From Larix kaempferi (Eukaryota; Streptophyta; Pinopsida; Pinales; Pinaceae), in the NCBI GenBank assembly GCA_027924585.1, contig BSBM01001383.1, positions 2,938,001-3,002,000 of the forward strand: a DNA stretch of 64,000 nucleotides. The letters run 5' to 3'. Made by a program: the position numbers and the translations under genes. The notes beneath the pieces are model-generated. The model worked only from the letters and a program-made list of their open reading frames with translations, did not search any database and had not been told where the DNA came from. Position 1 is the first letter of the stretch, and each line of letters begins with the position of its first letter. Below are positions 22,520 to 33,081 of this stretch, piece after piece.

Positions 22520-22946
22520 TTAGAGGAAGTCTCAGAATGTCGGAAGCTGAAGGCACAAAACCAAGAGAAAGATGTTTTGATAAATCAGCTTGACAATGAA
22601 CTTCATTCAACTAAGTCCTGGTTATGCATGTATTATTGCTTTATTTCAAAGAGATCTACTAAAATCCAGTTGTTTTACCTTTTTCCCTAGTAATAATGGT
22701 AAGACAGGATGCATCTACTTTCAAGTTCTTTACATAACATAGCATTGCAGGGAAAGGGCTGAGCAATTAGAAGGAATGTTGGAAAAAAAATCAAATTCCC
22801 TTGAACTTACTACATCAGAGAACCATGAACTCCGTAAGCAAGTGGTAGATCTGTCAACTAAATTAAGTGGCGTAACTACAAAAAATACGATTCTAATTGA
22901 CAGGTGGATGTTGTATAAGATGGAAGAATTTGAGAAACTTAATGAG
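22520..22946 (+). pseudogene. ATG16-like coiled-coil exon fragment captured by the CACTA element
   Basis: The segment 22751-22946 follows a TTGCAG acceptor and precedes a GAG|GTGAGA donor, as a true exon would. It encodes an uninterrupted coiled-coil stretch that includes LELTTSENHELRKQVVDL and ends ILIDRWMLYKMEEFEKLNE. The DRWM(L)xKMxxxExLNE ending is characteristic, from memory, of plant autophagy protein ATG16, which scaffolds ATG5-ATG12 in ATG8 lipidation. A second coiled-coil piece at 22520-22618 (KLKAQNQEKDVLINQLDNEL) is probably the preceding exon. The rest of an ATG16, including any WD40 domain, is absent. Other coiled-coil proteins cannot be excluded by eye. Confidence 0.5.
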
Positions 22947-22959
22947 GTGAGAGCTTGAT

Positions 22960-25900
22960 CCTTCTGAAAACACATGAAGAACAAAAAAATGCAGACTAGA
23001 ATAAGTGTACTATTCATGCTAGAAATGCACAGTTTTATACTGTAAGTTGCTCATAAACTTTCTAGTTCTATAGGGTTTCTTCTCGAGCATCTTTGAAGGC
23101 TTCTGGAAGAAATACTATGGGATGGATCCTTGCACTATGAGCCAAGTCCCTCCGAATGCTCAATCTCGACTAGTTCGGTTCATTCCCACAAGTATAGCGG
23201 TGAAGCCACGCCATAGGTTTTTTGACTTGTTTGTGAATGTAGAGTCTAGTAGAGTCTTGACGCCAAGTTGATAGCACCATAGTTGGCCACCTGCTCCTCG
23301 AACAATGACAAGCGTCCTCAGCTTGAGTTAGCCATATCCATGGATAAGTGGCATGAGAAGCAATATAATGATGGACGAGACCCTACCCAGCAATGCCCAT
23401 TACCCATTAAGACTGCAGATGGTGTTTACTCCCCACCAATTCACTTCCAACATGCCCATGAAGGAGGTAATTATATGCGCGTTACCTGTTCGACGTAAAC
23501 AGGAAGGAAAGGAGGAGGTTCCAAGTTCATTGTTACCTGTTCTCATACCCCCATGCCTAGGAGGTTATTAGTCCCCACCAGGTTCCATACCCCATGCCCA
23601 GTTGGACGTGACCTTTTTGATGTGGCCAGTTCAGTTGTGGTGTTCTCCATGTCCATATTGTAGGCAAGGGACTATGGACTATTATAGGGATGGTACAAAG
23701 ACTGATACTAATACTATTACCGTATGGCAGTCTATAGTGCATGGAGACTAAGGCAGTCCGATTTCTATTAGTACTTACTTGTCTAGTAGTTCTTTTTGAA
23801 CTAAATCTTTAACTCTCTCTCTAAAGTCCATAGGGATGAAGACTCATTCTTGAGAATGAACTTTTCATGAAGTTGTTTACCTAACAACATATCTAAGTAT
23901 CAAAATTGAGACATCAATATAAATATGATGATATCACCATATCTACGTTTCATTTTTCACTTTGCACCGATTAAATTTTTCCTTTATAAGAAATATATAT
24001 TCCTGGAAATGGTAAATAATCCATGGGAGATCTAGAATCGATATCCCATATGACTCCGCTGCTAATACAAATGGAAAAGAGATAGGGTAAGTTATACATG
24101 TAATTATAGTTAGTTGTAGTCAGTCTATAGAGTAAGTAGTTGCATTTTCCTTATCTCATTGTTTATAAACCCCTTGTAATAGTGCCCCCATCATAGCCAG
24201 TTGCCATTGTTGATGGTCCCTTGGAATACATAGTACCTAGTCTATGATACTCGCATATCTACGACCTATTTGGTGCATTCCCTCGTACCTAGGGAATGTT
24301 TAACTTTTCCATTTTAATTGTAATCTGAATATGCAATCTGATGATGAATATGAAATGGTACTTTCAAAATGTTAAGTTGGAAAACATAATTTACAAAAAA
24401 ATATCATTCTACATTTTCAATTAAATAAAAAGAATATTTAGGGGTTCCAATGGAATAATCTTATACTATCATTGGTGGGATTAAAGTCGATTTTATTCTT
24501 TAGGTCATTTCATGAAGTTTTTCTATGAAAGCCGGTATGTCGTCGATTGCTTTAAGGCTCAACAAAAGAAACCATGGCTTTACGAACATTGTTGCAATTA
24601 GTTAGTTCCGAAGTTGCTTTAACAAATAGTAGTGAAGTGAAAGCTGTATAGTAGTTGTCTTATAAAGTTTAGGTTTTTATCTGTAGTGCTTATAACGACT
24701 TTAAATCTTTTTGAAGATGTGTCGTTATTCTCTGTCGTGTGAGACAATAAATAAAAATCTTCGTTGCTTGGTACCCAATCTTGGGGAAACAAGGGACTAG
24801 CTTATTATCTTTAACTCTATGGCCTAGGCACCTTATGGAACTTACCTTACCCTATGGACACCAACCTCTTTCTTCTATTTAAAATGAAAAGAATGGAGAC
24901 TGGCCCTTTTACTTGGCTTTCACTATTAAGAAAGAAAAGAATGGATACTTAAAGGCTAATAGTACTAATTTGTTAAGATGAATAATTGTATTGATACTAG
25001 TCCATATTGAGAAGACTAAGGCTATTAGTAGTACTTATTGTCAAGATGGAAGCTAGTTCTATATGGATAGTAGTAGACCTACTCTACAACTAATAGTCTA
25101 TAGTGCATGGAACTTATGGAGGCTAATAAGACAGAAGCTAACAGACTCACAGCTAAGAGTCTTCACTCTATGGCGATAGTACTAATTGAACTATACAGCT
25201 AAGGCTCATTCTAGGAAGGAAGCACCATAAGTAAAACCATAGGGCATTGACTCAATTAGAAGTCGCTATTAATAGTAGTAAGGCTATTAGTCTCATACCT
25301 ATTAAGTATTTCACTATAAAACATTGAATGGAGACTTATTATAGATAGAGCTAGAATTAGTATTAGAATGGAATAGATTTGGAATAGTTATAAATATAAT
25401 TTCTATTGAACTATGTTTGAGCTAAATCAAAGAGAAGAACTATGGAGAAAGGAACTTAGCTAAAGCTAAATAGTATCAAATTAGTGAGATAATAACTATT
25501 TGAACTAGATAGATAGATTTATCTCTATATAGAACCACTATAGTGATAAATATCATTTCTATTCTCTTTGATAGCCGAGCATAGCCGCTACTCGATGTCA
25601 GGTTTCAATGCCTTCTTTTCTGTATGGGAACCAATAAGGAACTTGCCAAGAGCTAGTGGTCCACATAGCCTGAGGTGGTGGTCATTTAGAGGAGGAGGCC
25701 GCCAATAAGGTGCTGGTTGTTCTAAGTGCGTGACCTGAGCTAGTTGATAGGAAGGAGAATAGACGTAAGCAATACAAAAATTAATGTTGGACTTACGAAA
25801 TTTAATTTAAGAAAGATACTAATGTCTTACGATTCTTAGATCTGGTTAATTTTTACGCTAGGTCTCTCATCCCCATACCAGTATTTCTGGAATGCAGAAG

Positions 25901-26556
25901 GCACTTAAAAGTTAATGCATGGCCTGAAGGAAGGTAAAGAGAATGATCACTTTTTTCTGGCCAACTTTTGAGACTTTACTTGTCAAACTCTTTACAAGAT
26001 ACAAACAAAGATTTAAGTTATCAAGTATAATACGTACCTATAAATTATGTTCCTATAATCAATGTCACTATTTAGTATTTTTCCCAAGTAACTTTATACA
26101 TGATACAGTTTATTACCAACAACCATTTATTCTATCAACTCATTCAATTCTATGCATGAATTTCTCATTAGTTGAAACAAAGAAACTACATAGAAGGGTA
26201 AATGAATTTCCAAATTCCATATCAACATCTTACATCAAAAGGTTACTTACACGTTTGAAACCCTAATCTGTGTCAGTATCTATGTGAGACACAAAATGTA
26301 AATTCATAAAAGCATAATCTATTTAGGATTGAGTGCCACGTTGTTTTGTGAATCCCATTTAATTAAATAAAATGTCAACAATTACACCCATTCACTTGTA
26401 ACGTGCAAAATAATGAAGCAAGGGAGACAATTCTAGCACCTTGTGAAAGAAAAATGATCACTAAACATCCTGGCTTAATAAATGTATGCCATAATAATCG
26501 TTCTCTACTTATATGCCTCTCTTCTATATCCCTTCTAATAAGAACATCTAAGTTCC
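22960..26556. other. CACTA interior without recognisable genes, about 3.6 kb
   Basis: The sequence is AT-rich with many short stop-interrupted frames. From roughly 24880 to 25330 words such as TATTAGTACT, CTATAGT and GGAGACT recur irregularly. I see no transposase motif or conserved protein segment; more captured sequence could be hidden here. Confidence 0.4.
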
Positions 26557-27062
26557 CTATTTCTTGCTCTTAAGGAGTTCTTGGAGCTCCCCTTTCCTTG
26601 ACATTTCCATTAGAATATCAACACCCCTACAAGATCTCCCTGCACAAACACTTGAGGGAATGTAGGACAATCGTTGTAGACTTTAAATGTTTCCGTCAAA
26701 CTAGGATTGTGATATTCGTCTAGCACATTAGCCGATTCATAACATAACCCTTGTTCATTCAATATTGTCAATACTTTGTGAGAAAATACACATTGTGGAG
26801 CTGTTCTTGAACCTTTAATAAAGACAACTATCTTATTCGCCTTTACCAATTTATCAATCAATTGTTCCAAAGTCACTGTCAGTTGCACATGCCGACCAGG
26901 TGTAAGACGAAGATCAAGCTTGTCCTGTCTCTTCTTTACCCATGTGGTGTTACCAGATTCATTTCCAGGAGGAACCTTACCAATAGCATTTATGTGCTCC
27001 TCCATCCAAACCTTCCATGCATCAGTCAAAGCTATGTGATCAGGTGCATCAACAAGAGAAAT
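26557..27062 (-). pseudogene. GRXS16: GRXS16-type monothiol glutaredoxin fragment captured by the CACTA element
   Basis: On the minus strand, after a TTTACAG acceptor, the frame reads [52 protein letters not shown] and a glutaredoxin domain ([27 protein letters not shown]). This is the arrangement of the chloroplast two-domain glutaredoxin GRXS16, whose N-terminal nuclease-like part would be encoded upstream and is missing. The iron-sulfur-binding CGFS site is changed to CVFS. After GDLVG the frame shifts by one base; the other frame continues [17 protein letters not shown] and stops at 26557-26559. The gene family coordinates Fe-S clusters in plastids; this copy cannot make a normal protein. 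Confidence 0.85.
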
Positions 27063-27206
27063 CTGTAAAGCGAAAGGTTTGGATGAGGAAAACATGCTTA
27101 ATTTTAGATATATTCTGACATAAAAAAAGTACAGCTTTGACTCATAGGATTCCATCAAAAAATTTCGCTTTTTGAATTCTAATAATTTTATTCTAGGTAG
27201 ATTCAC

Positions 27207-28029
27207 TTAAACCTAATAGCAAACTTGTTCAGCGAAACACCAAAGAATTGGAATACCAACAGGTTCCTTGATGAAATCAATTCTTTCATATTTATTAGAG
27301 CTATTCATATGTCACATTTTCTGATCCATTATGCACATGACTAATATAGAAACAAACAAAAAATGCACCCATGGAATAAAATTTGAAAAAACATTAGGCC
27401 AGCTTGAGATACCTCAATGGTTGTGACCCACATTTCTCAGACCCTCTACATCGATCAAATGCACGGTGACCCATTGATGTGGCATGACTCGAGAAAATTC
27501 CCCTGAGAACTATCCATTGACATTAAACGATAGAAGATTACTAGACATCCCATGTTTAGGAGATCTAATTATAGGAGTGGATAGGATTTGATAGGAGTTG
27601 AAGGCATGCAACTGAACTTGAGAGAGAAATAGGAGAACAAAGAGTGATGAGAAGGGGATTAGGTGAAAATATCCTTATATTCCTTCACATTTACTTTGCA
27701 TAATCTTCATTAACTTGCCTTGAATTTGTCAAAACCTGTCAAAGGCTTTGTTCTCCTTTCTCTTTGAGGCTGCCTCATCTGTCGACGAGATTGTTTCCCA
27801 TCGACAAAGGTTTAGTAGGAAAATTTTGGTCGTTTTCCAACACTGGAAACCCGTCTTTTCAGTTAGCTCTATTATCTCCTTGGGTTCCCAGTCTGGGTCA
27901 AGTTCCCTATGATTCCTGTGTACTTTTGCAACTTTCTATCACATCTTACTATAAAGCTAGACAAATTTATTTCCTTGAAGAATTAGACCATGTTGTCACA
28001 TTCCTGGGTCAAAGCTTCTATTAGTCAGG
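27207..28029. other. CACTA interior, no gene recognised
   Basis: Just right of the glutaredoxin fragment the sequence may be intron or upstream DNA carried along with it. A plus-strand open frame at 27764-28024 has no features I recognise. Confidence 0.35.
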
Positions 28030-28320
28030 TAATGGCTTGGTGGTTGGGAGGGGAATCACCATTGAAACAACCCAGGTTCAAACCCTAGCGGGTGTAGAGC
28101 CCTTGTGTGTGTGTGTGAGAGAGAAGGTATTTGACCTCCTGGAGTTGGTTTCTCTCCATCATCAAAGGGACATACCAATACCACATCCCACAAACCAAAT
28201 TGGTCAGTGTACCTTAATAGGATATTTATCATTTTTTCAAAATTGGAGAGATGTTTACTGTGTAAGAGGTTTTTTCATGTGCTTGTCTTTCTAGTATGAT
28301 CCAATTATTACTGCGTAAGA
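28030..28320 (+). mobile_element. Candidate tRNA-derived SINE
   Basis: TGGCTTGGTGGTTGGG resembles a pol III A box and GGTTCAAACCC a B box about 35 bases downstream, followed by a non-coding body. This is the general layout of plant SINEs. The 3' end is not clear: the phrase ACTG(T/C)GTAAGAGGTTTTTTCA occurs twice, about 51 bases apart, near the presumed tail. No target-site duplication was identified. Confidence 0.4.
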
Positions 28321-29190
28321 GGTTTTTTCACTTATTAAAATTTTGTTTTTTATGAACGGTATATAGATACAATGTATGCTTAGAGTAATAACAAAGGCAG
28401 TTATTTTGCAATTTGTAGTTCTTGATTGATGCATTTGAGACTTGAGAGGGATCGATTTTAAATTTACTTCACTGTTTAATAGTTGTAAAACTAAAAATAG
28501 AGGGACAGGTTGTATTTGGTGTTAAATTCAGTAGTTCCACTGGTGGTACTTAGGGTCAACCTAAACGGTTATTTCTCACTCATCGAAGAAGTAAAAGTGA
28601 TAATTAAAAGGACTCATGCAAACTTTTCTATGCATAAATCTTGAATATGCAAGCATTGTTGTTGTGCTCAATTTCTTATGGGAGTACTTAAGAGCTGACA
28701 AAGTTTGTATAAATTTTTGAAATTATACTAAATAAGGTGGACCTAAGGGACTGAAGGAAGACATCACAAGACAATATTGGACTGAAATCTATAGGTGGTT
28801 GGAACATAATCACATTGAACCCCCATCAATGTTCGATTCTTACAAAAGAAACTCCCCTCATATTATTGGTTAGCATTTTCAACATTGAAACTTGTACTGC
28901 ACTTTTTTATTGGCAATAGCATTAGTTCAATGAAATTAATGCATGATCCTCCGTTCAGGTAAACCAAAATCATCAACAATGCCTATATAGAACACAAGTA
29001 CATGTTCAAAATGACATGTTTTGGCTGATATTGGTAATCTTCTTCCTTCCAATAAAGATGTCACACAAAGATTAATTATGTAGGAAACGAGGAAGCTCCA
29101 GCATATTAAAGCATCCAATAAGCAGGCTATCAAGAATGGTAGGAAAAAACCACATAAAACAAGTATTTTACAAAGGCTGCAAGAGAAATC
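28321..29190. other. CACTA interior, no gene recognised
   Basis: Low-complexity AT-rich sequence with no convincing frame. The minus-strand open frame 28936-29217 is hydrophobic and Cys-rich but resembles nothing I know. It precedes the IQ-motif fragment and may be intron of it. Confidence 0.35.
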
Positions 29191-29197
29191 TAGTGAT

Positions 29198-30109
29198 TTG
29201 GAATGGCAACGTGCCAATCACTCTTACACTGGAAAAATTGATTATGTTCATAGAACACTAGAAGATAAAAAGAGAAATATATTTTCTTTTACTTCTACTT
29301 CCTCAATTTTTGGGGCAAGAGAATCTTTTTCAGGAAACAACAATAGAAGACATTCATCTGCTTTTAGTTCCCGCAATTATATTCTTAAGCTTTGGAAGTT
29401 TCCCCATTCAATACAGAGGGAAAGGGATGCAGTTGTTACACAAGCCTATTTCCGTATGCTTGTAGCCAAGTCAAAATACAAATATATGAAGTCCGTTGTC
29501 CTAAAAATTCAGATATGTTGGAGATGGTATTATGTTCATAGAACATTAGAAGATAAAAAAAGAAATATATTTTCTTTTATTTCTACTTCCTCAATTTTTG
29601 AGGCAGGAGAATCTTTTTCAGGAAACAACAATAGAAGACATTCATATGCTTTCAGTTCCCGCAATTATATTCTTAAGCTTTGGAAGTTTCCCTATTCAAT
29701 ACGGAGGGAAAGGGATGAAATTGTTATACAAGCCTATTTCCGTATGCTTGTAGCCAAGTCAAAATACAAATATATGAAGTCTGTTGTCCTAAAAATTTAG
29801 AGATGTTGGAGATGGTATAGAAATAACAAAAATGGAAAGATTTTGTTCTCAGATTACAACACAGATTTTATGTCCATGAAAATGGAAGAAATTTTTCCAG
29901 ATAGTACAGATCTTATTTCTCAGAGGATCCAAACCTCTAAATCCATGTCAGAGAGAGTATTGTCTCCTGCTAACAATGGTGATCATCAGTGTTTGCATCC
30001 TCACAATTTTTCTGATTGTTGTATGGTGGAAAAATACAACAGGCTATCGGAATCCGGCTTAGGTGTTTCACCACTCAAGAAAATTCATTTAGATGGGTAT
30101 TGGATATAA
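29198..30109 (+). pseudogene. IQ-motif protein fragment with a 288-bp in-frame tandem duplication
   Basis: Two tandem 288-bp (96-codon) copies start at 29242 and 29530. Each holds a Ser-rich linker (FSFTSTSSIFGARESFSGNN) and a pair of IQ-like calmodulin-binding segments (TQAYFRMLVAKSKYKYMKS, VVLKIQICWRWY). Because 288 is a multiple of three, the frame survives the duplication. In the second copy a TAG at 29798-29800 replaces the CAG seen in the first. The same frame then stays open to 30109. IQ arrays of this spacing occur in ASPM-like and other calmodulin-binding plant proteins; I cannot say which is the source. The fragment lacks any motor, CH or catalytic domain. Confidence 0.55.
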
Positions 30110-31087
30110 ATAATCAAAATTGTGTTGACAAAGTGACAATCAAAGAGATTTGGGCCATAAATATAAGTTTCATGGATAGGAGGGGTAAGTCCAATTTACC
30201 ATACTGCAGACTATTCAGAAGGATAAGAATGGAATCCAAGATATCAAAATTAACACTGGAGAACAATGCATCTAAAGGAACTAGCCTTGCTAGTTGAAAG
30301 GATTTTACTGGAAGTTTGGAAGATTTTGACCATGGAAAAAGTACTCTGCCTGCTGAGTATCATGATCCTCCTTTGTTGGGTGTAGTTATGTTTCCCTGCC
30401 GATTTCCTGAAGCCTCATTCACTTCAAGTGCAATAGTTGTACTATGTTCGAGTTTTCATTCCAAGAAAAATAAAGCTTTCCCTGAGAGTGCAGTTCAGAA
30501 TGGCTTTAAAACTAAAGCATTGCCAGTCCCCATTGATAGGTTGATCAAGAGTTCAAGTGTAGATGCTCGAGTGCTTTTCGAGTGCAACATTTTTAAATAG
30601 GAGAATGTTGAAAAGAGATGCATGACATAAGTATGATCTGATTCGGTGTTGTTGTTCTATTAAAGTATTAGTCAAATCAGATTTTCTGCTCTGAGCATTT
30701 CATTCCTGCCATGGTGATACAACTATTCACTTTATTAAAATAAAGAAACACAAATGCATCTAAAGATAGGGCATTTGGCGGCTGCAGGGAAGCTGTAGAT
30801 ATCTGAAATTTTTTAGTAGCTTCTAGGAAAAGATCCTATAAATCTAGAAAGGCCATACTATGCCATTTTGGTTCATTCGAAGACTCATGTTATTTACATA
30901 AAAACAGTGTTACATTGTAAGCATATATTTTGAAAATGATCAAAACTATATCTTAGTTTTGTATATAAGTAGATGGTTATTTTTTGTGTGCATGTAATAA
31001 GTCAAACATGTGACATATATGGGGTTTAGCAGAATAGGAATTAGTAGAGATTTGTTGAAAATAAGCTTCAAATTGCAGTTCAATAGC
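30110..31087. other. Continuation of captured sequence, unassigned
   Basis: Plus-strand open stretches at 30016-30297 and 30316-30600 overlap the end of the IQ fragment in other frames and may be its frameshifted continuation. Codon content is plausible but no motif is recognised. From 30600 to 31087 there is only AT-rich non-coding sequence, ending in an AG acceptor-like site before the ALE2-like exon. Confidence 0.35.
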
Positions 31088-31443
31088 TTGCACTCAACCA
31101 TTGGCGTCTACTCCTCCTGGTGCACCATGTGGTTGTGTATATCCAATGCAAGTGGAGCTTGAGCTTGGGGTGGCACTTTATGCTTTTTTCCCATTGGTTT
31201 TAGTGATGGTTGCATAGATAGCAGCATGAACTTTCTTGAAACAAATTCGAGTAAGGATAATGGGAGAAAATGCAGATGCCCAAGATCAGGAAAATGCAAT
31301 TGTGATTCTTGATTTGGTACCACTCGGAGAAAAATTTGACAATACAACTGCATTCTTGATTTTTGAGATATTTTGGCAAAAGAAGGTTATCATTAACATG
31401 ACCCTTTTTGGTGACTATTGGGTAGTCTTTGTTTCTTACCTAG
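31088..31443 (+). pseudogene. ALE2-like receptor kinase ectodomain exon captured by the CACTA element
   Basis: One plus-strand frame reads STPPGAPCGCVYPMQVELEL, VALYAFFPLV, then, after two in-frame stops (near 31214 and 31226), TFLKQIRVRIMG, ENAIVILDLVPLGEKFDNTT and NMTLFGDYWVVFVSYLG. It ends at a CCTAG|GTATGT splice donor. This pattern is, from memory, the extracellular domain of ALE2-type receptor-like kinases, plasma-membrane proteins of epidermal differentiation. Only this exon is present: no signal peptide, membrane segment or kinase domain follows. The two stops make it non-functional. Confidence 0.7.
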
Positions 31444-31530
31444 GTATGTGACCCTTTTCCCGAATTTGGAAAGATGGTGTTAACTGTTAGAAATTTTATT
31501 CTCATATCTATCCATAAGGAATTCTATTTA

Positions 31531-31602
31531 AGGGTGCTAGCTCAATGGTAGAGAACCTGCCTTATAGGAAGGAGGTTGGTGGTTCGATTCCTCCATGCCC
31601 TA
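31531..31602 (+). tRNA. tRNA-like sequence, probable pseudogene or SINE head, anticodon UAU if folded
   Basis: The 72-nt segment has a good A box (TAGCTCAATGGTAG) and a consensus B box (GGTTCGATTCC) at normal spacing. It folds as a cloverleaf with a four-base D stem, CCTGC/GAAGG anticodon stem around loop CTTATAG, GGTGG/CCTCC T stem and AGGGTGC/ATGCCCT acceptor. Mismatches occur in the acceptor, anticodon and T stems, so it is probably not functional. It lies between the ALE2-like exon and the right subterminal repeats of the CACTA element. Confidence 0.45.
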
Positions 31603-31619
31603 TATATATTCTGAAACCA

Positions 31620-32028
31620 CTAAAAATAGATAAATGACCAAACAAATGACCAAATTTTGCATATAAACGACCACCAGTACAACATGAAAGATAAGTGACC
31701 AAAATATGCATATAAATGACCACTTTTGAGTTGGCGATCGCTGGTAGAAAATTAGTGGTCATTTATCACTTGACAAAAAATGTGGTCATTAATTGTGACA
31801 ATTAATGACCAAATATATGACCAAATTAATGAAAAAATTAATGACCAAATATACGACCAAATATATGACCACAAGATAAGTTATAAATGACCAAGCTAAA
31901 TATGACCACATTTTGTCGTGTGATAAATGCCTGTTAATTTGCTACCAATGGTCACCAACTCAAAAGTGGTCATTTATATGCGGATTTTGGTCTTTTTTTG
32001 GTCATTTATCTCTCATTTTGTACTAGTG
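31620..32028 (+). repeat. Right subterminal repeats and terminal inverted repeat of the CACTA element
   Basis: TGACCA/TGGTCA units are densely packed, with about twenty within 400 bases. The end itself (31999-32028) is the right terminal inverted repeat. In addition about 75 bases at the end (31950-32028) recur inverted at about 31670-31745, so this arm is a foldback with a ~200-base spacer. Confidence 0.8.
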
Positions 32029-33081
32029 TGTGGGGTCCACAAGCGAGAATAGTCCTCCTTTAAACATGGAGCCATCCCCAAATTCAAGTTGGAAGGGAAG
32101 AGGTAACATTCATGAAGGAAGAGGAAGAGTCATAGGGATAAAAATAGGCAATGATAGATTCTATGACAACTATGACAAGTATTATGACACTTATGACAAA
32201 TTCTTTGACACCTATGACACTTATGACAGATTCTATGACATCTATGACAATGTAAGATCTATGTATAGACCAAGAGGGATCATGAGAGGAGTTACACATA
32301 TCCAAATCATCCAAAATATTCTCCAATTCGAATTCATGGAGGAGTTGGAGACAAAAAATGAGCCAAGTGTCATGGGCGGCCAATGAAGGGTCATAACCCC
32401 CACTAATTTGAATTTCATGAGTAATTAGGAGATAATTTGAGTTCTAAGGAGGTAAATGAGATACCTAAAGTTATTAAAAGGATTCCAATTCAAAATAGAG
32501 CAACTTTTTTCCATTTTTTATTTGCATCTTTGCAATTTGGGAGAGCTTCAAGCTTGTCCTTGCACGGTGGATGTTCATCCTCCCTGCCTTAGAACCAATT
32601 TCTAGGGTGAAAGATTCCCATAAAAGTTGGTTGATGGAGAGGCCATTCAGACCTTTCAATGGAGATTCATGGAGATTTTTTGGTGCAGGTTCAACCCCCA
32701 TTGAGTTCGAGTTTATATTCATTCTTTCTTGTCTTCTCTCATTCTACTATCTTTCTCTCAATGTTCATGTAAAGTGAGATAACACACTCTTTGTTGCATA
32801 TAGATAATGGAAGGATATTGTTTCAACATTATGAACTTGTTAATGGATGCATAAATATGTAATGTATAGATTATGAGAGCCACAACTCGAAATACTAAGC
32901 ACCTCATATTGTACTATTTCTCTAAGTAACATTGATATTCGAGCTAGTTTCCTCACTATATTCTCATGGTGATTGTAGCATGTTTTGTATCAGTTTGATA
33001 TTAGAATTTTATGGATGTGTTACCTATGATTTAAGATGATTATGGAAGTTAAATGGATGTCCAAATTATTGTATTCATACC
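32029..33081 (+). repeat. Element C 5' LTR, piece 2 of 4
   Basis: It begins with the TGT target-site copy of the CACTA insertion and continues the LTR, aligning with 57332-58375. It includes the run of TATGACA/CTATGACA repeats at 32157-32250 and a segment ending GTCCAAATTATTGTATT. ATACC (33077-33081) is the left target-site copy of the chromovirus. Confidence 0.85.
32157..32252. repeat. TATGACA short tandem repeat in the element C LTR
   Basis: Units of 9-12 bases built on (C/T)TATGACA recur about eight times. The same array is at 57457-57550 in the 3' LTR and a degenerate one is near 3357-3440 in element A, so it is an ancestral LTR feature. Confidence 0.75.

Larger units (their letters stand above)
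20444..32028. mobile_element. Non-autonomous CACTA (EnSpm-type) DNA transposon carrying host gene fragments
   Basis: The ends are inverted repeats of at least 30 bp starting CACTAGT(T/A)CAAAATGAG, with two mismatches. The flanking 3-bp duplication is TGC on the left and TGT on the right, the size expected for CACTA elements. The empty site is visible in the other LTR of element C near 57330. Both ends carry many TGACCA/TGGTCA subterminal repeats, the usual transposase-binding layout of this superfamily. I find no TNP2-like transposase frame in the 11.6 kb. Instead the interior has exon-like fragments of at least four unrelated plant genes, a tRNA-like sequence and a perfect hairpin. It is a Pack-type element whose mobilisation would need a transposase from elsewhere. 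Confidence 0.85.

Noticed and set aside
26557-27062. A functional glutaredoxin gene
   Set aside because: The first domain is missing, the CGFS site is altered, there is a frameshift, and the fragment lies within a transposon.
28030-28100. A tRNA gene
   Set aside because: A and B box-like motifs are present but no cloverleaf with acceptor stem could be drawn; a SINE head fits better.
32030-32386. 118-codon frame with Tyr/Asp repeats (YDTYDKF)
   Set aside because: It translates the TATGACA tandem repeat of the element C LTR. A similar frame at 57367 in the sister LTR shows it is LTR sequence; coding use is possible but unsupported.
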